DNA from: Ascarosepion bandense
Lineage: Eukaryota > Mollusca > Cephalopoda > Sepiida > Sepiidae
NCBI GenBank assembly: GCA_037127315.1
Contig: JBBBDQ010001186.1
Span: 4,040,001-4,104,000, forward strand
Length of the DNA: 64,000 bases
Reading direction: 5' to 3'
Shown: piece by piece, positions 60,236 through 64,000 of the stretch
Numbering within the stretch: position 1 is the stretch's first letter
How the letters are laid out: each line of letters opens with the position of its first letter
The notes under the pieces: model-generated
Databases searched by the model: none
Told to the model about the DNA's origin: nothing
The model's input: only the letters and a program-made list of their open reading frames with translations
Position numbers and translations under genes: made by a program

Positions 60236-60523
60236 CATTCCAGGTAACTAAGATGTTTAGGCAAATGCAACGGGGTAGGACAATCTAGTACGTAGACGTA
60301 ATGGACGGTACTCGTCGTATGCAATATCCTGAGACGTAGGGGTAGTCAATAGATGTAGACCAATAGTTGTAAACCTCTAGACGCAGATCTCTAGTCGAAG
60401 ACTCGTAGACCTTTAGTCGTAGACCTCTATGCGTCCTCGCCTTAGTCTGTATTTATGGCCAATCATATTAGTGCGAGGAGGAACCAAGGTGTATGCATAT
60501 TCATTACATATTCATTACATCAA
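60193..60523 (+). repeat. Repeat G, copy 2
   Basis: Matches copy 1 from GGAAAGGGATATAT to TCATTACATCAA, with fewer minisatellite units and loss of about 40 bp. Confidence 0.9.
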
Positions 60524-60720
60524 ATCTAAATGTATATTCTGGCTTTAAATAATCTACAGGATTGATAAACCGGAAAAAATTATTTTTCTTTGATTCAAAA
60601 CGAAAATTTCATATCTTTTAATGCTTTAAAAATATGAATCATTTAATTTACTTTTTAGATTTTGCCTCATTTAATTTTTTTCTTTATTGGAATCCCACAT
60701 ATTTTTGGCATAAATCTTTC
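60524..60720. other. Unclassified A/T-rich DNA
   Basis: Nothing recognised. Confidence 0.4.
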
Positions 60721-60795
60721 ATCGGCAGACAGCATTTTTCCGTGCTACGCATGACGATAAACTACATCCGGCAGCAAGGCCTCTGATTGCAAGGG
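60721..60795 (+). repeat. Dispersed repeat U, copy 4 (truncated)
   Basis: CGGCAGACAGCATTTTTCCG, CATGACGATAAACTACATCC and GCAGCAAGGCCTCTGATTGC. Confidence 0.75.
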
Positions 60796-60965
60796 AGTTA
60801 CACAGGCGGAAAAAGAAGCTGCTGGAGTAGAATTGTCGCCTGCATTTGGTTGATCTAACTGTAAAAGGGTGGGACCTTGATGCCAGTTTGTTTGCCCGAG
60901 TAAATTCTTGTGGCGGAGGCACCAGTGACCTAAGTTCTTCAGAGCAGAAGCCATGAAATGACATT
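60796..60965 (-). mobile_element. W-family LINE C-terminus fragment
   Basis: The minus strand reads FHGFCSEELRSLVPPPQEFT, RANKLASRSHPFTVRSTKCR, RQFYSSSFFFRLCN, a near-intact frame fused to the U repeat. Confidence 0.82.
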
Positions 60966-61024
60966 TCATTTTTTTTTATTGTAATCCCACATATTTTTGG
61001 TATAAAACTTAGAATGTTTTCTCT

Positions 61025-61260
61025 TTAATCGGCAGACAGCACTTTTTCGTGCTGCGCATGACAATAAACTACCCTAGGTAGGAAGGTCACTGATAGGGAG
61101 ATTTTGAGCGGGTGTAAAACCACATCTTAATTGCTCCTGTTCTCGTGTCCACCTTGACTCGAGGAGTTCGCACCTGTTAGGATCCAAGCTATAGACAAGT
61201 AGTTAACCCCTAAACTGAAAATATAGAAATAAATTTTTATAATAAAAATACCAGCAATAT
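61025..61260 (+). repeat. Dispersed repeat U, copy 5
   Basis: ATCGGCAGACAGCACTTTTT, GCGCATGACAATAAACTACC, AACCACATCTTAATTGCTCC and CAAGCTATAGACAAGTAGTT. Confidence 0.8.
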
Positions 61261-61619
61261 ATTTTTTAAATTACATTCAATAGATTTTACTATCGAGAGA
61301 AACCCTCTTTACAAAAATACGCCAATGAAACTTGATCTACAAACTGATTTCTTACAAAGAATACATATTCTATTCATACGAATCCTAAAAATCTCTGTTT
61401 AAAATAGCTCATTGAGGCTGACATGCCATAAAACAAAATAAATCAGTCCAAAGTGATTACATAGTCTACAAGATTATTGAAAGGAAATAGGAGAAGAAAA
61501 ATAACAGCCATTCCCATTTCTTTTAACATAATTCTATGGATTATTTATCTTCCTGCCATTTACATTTTTATGACTAAATATTAAAAGCATAAGCTATTCC
61601 TTTTGTGGACAGTATACAT
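61261..61619. other. Unclassified A/T-rich DNA
   Basis: Nothing recognised. Confidence 0.4.
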
Positions 61620-61804
61620 CGCCCAACTCGGGTATAAAAAATGAACTACATCCAACAGTATGGTCTCTGATCGGGTGGTTTTGAGGACCGTGGAATCACC
61701 TCTTAATTGTTGTTCTTTCCAGGCTTACCTTCACCTAGGTTGGCAGGTCCCGGCTATGGGTAAATATTTAAATCCCAAACTGGAGTAAAAACAATTATAT
61801 TTAA
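61620..61804 (+). repeat. Dispersed repeat U, copy 6
   Basis: GAACTACATCCAACAGTATG, ATCACCTCTTAATTGTTGTT and GGCTATGGGTAAATATTTAA. It lies directly upstream of a W-family LINE. Confidence 0.82.
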
Positions 61805-62320
61805 AAAAATGAATATTACTTTGCAGCTCAGATACAGTCACTTTCTCAATGTGACTTCCCTGTATCGCTTCTACAAATACTTTCAGGGCTTCTGCTCCGA
61901 TGAACTTAGCTCACTGGTGCCCACTATATATGAATTTACTCGAGCCACAAGATTAGCAACTAGGTCCCACCTTTTTACTGTGAAACCAATAAAATGTAAA
62001 CGTAAATTCTACTCCAGTAGTTTCTTTTCTTGCACGTCTCGCCTGTGGAATTCGCTTCCATTTACTTGCTTCTCCGACAGCTACAATCCCCAGGAATTTA
62101 AATGCAAAGTCAATAGTCATTTCCTATCTCATTAATCTGCATCCTCTCTCTCGTGATCCTTTCTCCGTCCATTCCACTCCCATCAGTATTCTCATCCTTC
62201 TCTTACCCACTTCCTGACACCCCCTATAACCTGTTACTCTTTTTTATAACTTTTTTTTCCTATGTAACCCCCTGCAAAAAAGTGGCAGTAAAATGCCTTG
62301 CTTGGGGCAATATGATTATA
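61805..62320 (+). mobile_element. W-family LINE C-terminus, 3' UTR and tail (plus strand)
   Basis: Intact frame 61809-62135: TSLYRFYKYFQGFCSDELSS, YEFTRATRLATRSHLFTVKP, CKRKFYSSSFFSCTSRLWNS, LPFTCF, stop after HFLSH. The 3' UTR has ACCCACTTCCTGACACCCCC and TATAACCTGTTACTC. The tail is GCCTTGCTTGGGGCAATATG+ATTATAAAAA, followed at once by a (GATA)n tract. Confidence 0.92.
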
Positions 62321-62324
62321 AAAA

Positions 62325-62381
<57 letters not shown>

Positions 62382-62382
62382 A
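62321..62382. repeat. (GATA)n at the LINE 3' end
   Basis: About 15 GATA units start right after the A-rich LINE tail, which suggests the microsatellite grew from the tail. Confidence 0.95.
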
Positions 62383-62929
62383 TGTGTCAACCTTTGTTAA
62401 TTCTCTTGATATAAACCTCAAGATAGTCTCTTTACGTATAACAATGAATCAGGCCAGAACGCGATTTATAAAATTTTTTTTTCATCTTTTTCCTTCTTTT
62501 TTCTTTTTTAACTTCCAATGCGTAGGTTGCCAGTCTACACATACTGAGACGTATTGATACCCCGACGTGGAATAATGGTTAGCACCAGAAAAATTACGGT
62601 TGAGCAGTGACCTTGTACCTCACCAGGTTCTCAATAATTTGGGCCTTACGCCACATGTATGCCACACTTTAAAAATCACCATTCCGTGAAGCGTGATTGC
62701 ATAAAACCACTAGAGAATTTATCTTTTCACGTACTTTTGTCAACTTCTAAAATTTTCCACACGTCTTAGATTCATTGTTTCACAACTGAGTCATAGCACT
62801 TCTCAGCCACAGTGACTTCTTCGCTTTTTCAGTTGTACATTAACTTTGTTTCTTTCTCCCGCTCTCCCTTTTATTCCTTCACTCTTTCAGCTCAATGAGA
62901 AAAAGAAAAAAGAAGAAAAAAACTGGCTG
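62383..62929. other. Spacer with a tRNA-like SINE head at 62558-62665
   Basis: At 62558, ACCCCGACGTGGAATAATGG+TTAGCA and CCAGGTTCTCAATAA resemble the SINE head at 30135 with decayed boxes. The rest is unrecognised. Confidence 0.5.
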
Positions 62930-63215
62930 GTCTCATTCATTCTATGCCTCGAAAACCAAACTAGTGGCATTTTCCATTATCGACGATCAGACCCCAAACA
63001 ATCACCAATCACAATAAACGGATATTCCCTCAGGAAGGCCACGTGTCTTGAGCGTCCATTGGGACGTAAACACAACCCATACCTTAAGTGAAACTCATAC
63101 GTACGACACATCAATAATGATATCGAAAAAAATAGTCGGTTCTCTGTATTGCCACAGTAAGTAGATGACTTCTTCTGTTATCCTATACTTTTATATATGC
63201 ATTATACATCGGTGA
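62930..63215 (+). mobile_element. Non-LTR retrotransposon RT connection fragment
   Basis: HYRRSDPKQSPITINGYSLR, KATCLERPLGRKHNPYLK, stop, NSYVRHINNDIEK, and in the next frame IVGSLYCHSK, SSVILYFY. Similar text (KKVGSLCR, LL.IYKS) occurs in the W LINE at 8318, so this is the homologous region from a related LINE. 63540-63610 may be a further scrap. Confidence 0.6.
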
Positions 63216-63520
63216 ATCAATAAGTCTGCAACTTGGCACAGGTCTTAGCTGAGTTTTGATCCTGAAATTTTACTGTATAATTTCTGGTTTGTGAATTAAG
63301 GGCATTGGATAAAGAAAAAGATTATACTGAAAGATGAAATATTTGCTATGTAGAATAAAAACATTTTTCATCGTTAGTTACAGACTTATTGTTTTATCTG
63401 TTTATAAATAAATTAAGTGCATTGAAATAATAATTATCATACTGGAAGATAAATATTTGATGCGCAAAATAAAAGGATTTTTCATGTTTATCATTAGGCT
63501 ACGGACTTACTGATTTATGT
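63216..63520. repeat. Small repeat with inverted AATAAGTCTG ends and a 112-bp partial duplication
   Basis: CAATAAGTCTGCAAC (63218) is mirrored by GTTACAGACTTATTG (63375) and, more weakly, by GCTACGGACTTACTG (63497). The right-end region is duplicated with a period of about 112 bp (AAATATTTGCTATGTAGAAT against AAATATTTGATGCGCAAAAT). Possibly a MITE with a duplicated right end. Confidence 0.5.
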
Positions 63521-64000
63521 TCACACGAATAATGATGGCGACTCTAGATTGGACAATGGGAAGATGTTCCCTCAGAGAGGCCCCCGGGGCATTGAGTGCC
63601 TCTTGGGACTTACACTGGTCTTATCTATGCTGATGATACAACGGTATATACGTATATCTCTCTATACCGCTCCAGTCAGTACCTGACACCTCGCGTTATC
63701 CTCTACGATTACAAAACCCAGACTAGCTCGAAACTCTTGCCATATAGGCCATAGCTGCCGAATTTCACTTTTCAGTTTCGATAGAGTCCAAAAGGTTCTT
63801 GGAGGTTTTGTGAATGACAACTTATTTTTCCACCTTACAACCCTTTCCCCCCGCACGAAACGTCACGAGCCTCTAGCTTCTCAATTGTTAGTTCCATGGA
63901 AAGTGGTTCAACGAAGTTTCACCAATTCTTACCTTGACAGCCAAGACCCGCCATCTTACACCCATTGTAGCGAACCATTCTCATTCTTTTCGTCTTCCAT
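63521..64000. other. Unclassified DNA
   Basis: Nothing recognised. The minus-strand frame 63856-63662 has no known domain. Confidence 0.4.

Overview
This window reads as a gene-poor, repeat-saturated stretch of a large animal nuclear genome. I find no convincing host exon. It holds layered transposable elements (mostly truncated and frameshifted), many tRNA-headed SINEs, very long microsatellites and higher-order GATA arrays. A coleoid cephalopod, most likely an octopus, fits best. That is inference from the SINE type, the density of (TA)n, (CA)n and (GATA)n tracts and the mix of mariner, Tc1, MULE and non-LTR elements; no host gene is present to confirm it.

Layout. 1-9.5 kb: an 89-bp tandem repeat, a 5S-rRNA-headed SINE, a mariner fossil, LINE ends, a GATA higher-order array, a 98-bp tandem repeat joined to a hammerhead-bearing palindrome, and SINEs. 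9.5-20 kb: SINEs, a LINE reverse-transcriptase fossil, LINE ORF2 C-termini, a TTAA-flanked MITE, and a long pseudogene of an uncharacterised repeat-associated protein family. 20-35 kb: palindromes bounded by (TA)n, a tRNA-Leu-like element, Tc1 and mariner deletion derivatives, a locally amplified repeat module and many SINEs. 35-50 kb: mariner fossils (one carrying a nested 353-bp Tc1/mariner MITE), a 5 x 150-bp tandem array ending in a LINE tail, and large GATA arrays. 50-64 kb: a MULE-like MITE encoding a FLYWCH finger, a tandemly amplified LINE C-terminus interrupted by another LINE, a duplicated repeat made of about 14-bp units, and more LINE ends.

The most interesting thread is self-cleaving RNA. 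At least seven sequence types carry the hammerhead ribozyme core (CUGANGA, a helix II hairpin, GAAA, and usually a cleavable NUH before helix I). The clearest sits at the 3' end of a dispersed element of about 300 bp (six copies). Upstream of the ribozyme the element carries a tRNA-like module with pol III A and B boxes, and its ends usually abut (TA)n tracts. This is the architecture of schistosome Sm-alpha-type ribozyme SINEs. Each copy has a different lesion, but the copies together define a canonical ribozyme. Other hammerhead types sit in palindromic or Penelope-like repeats. If the structures hold, this window is a fossil bed of several independent ribozyme-bearing retroelement families.

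All annotation is by eye. Family assignments rest on recognised protein motifs or on internal comparison of copies, and boundaries are usually good to about 10-30 bp.
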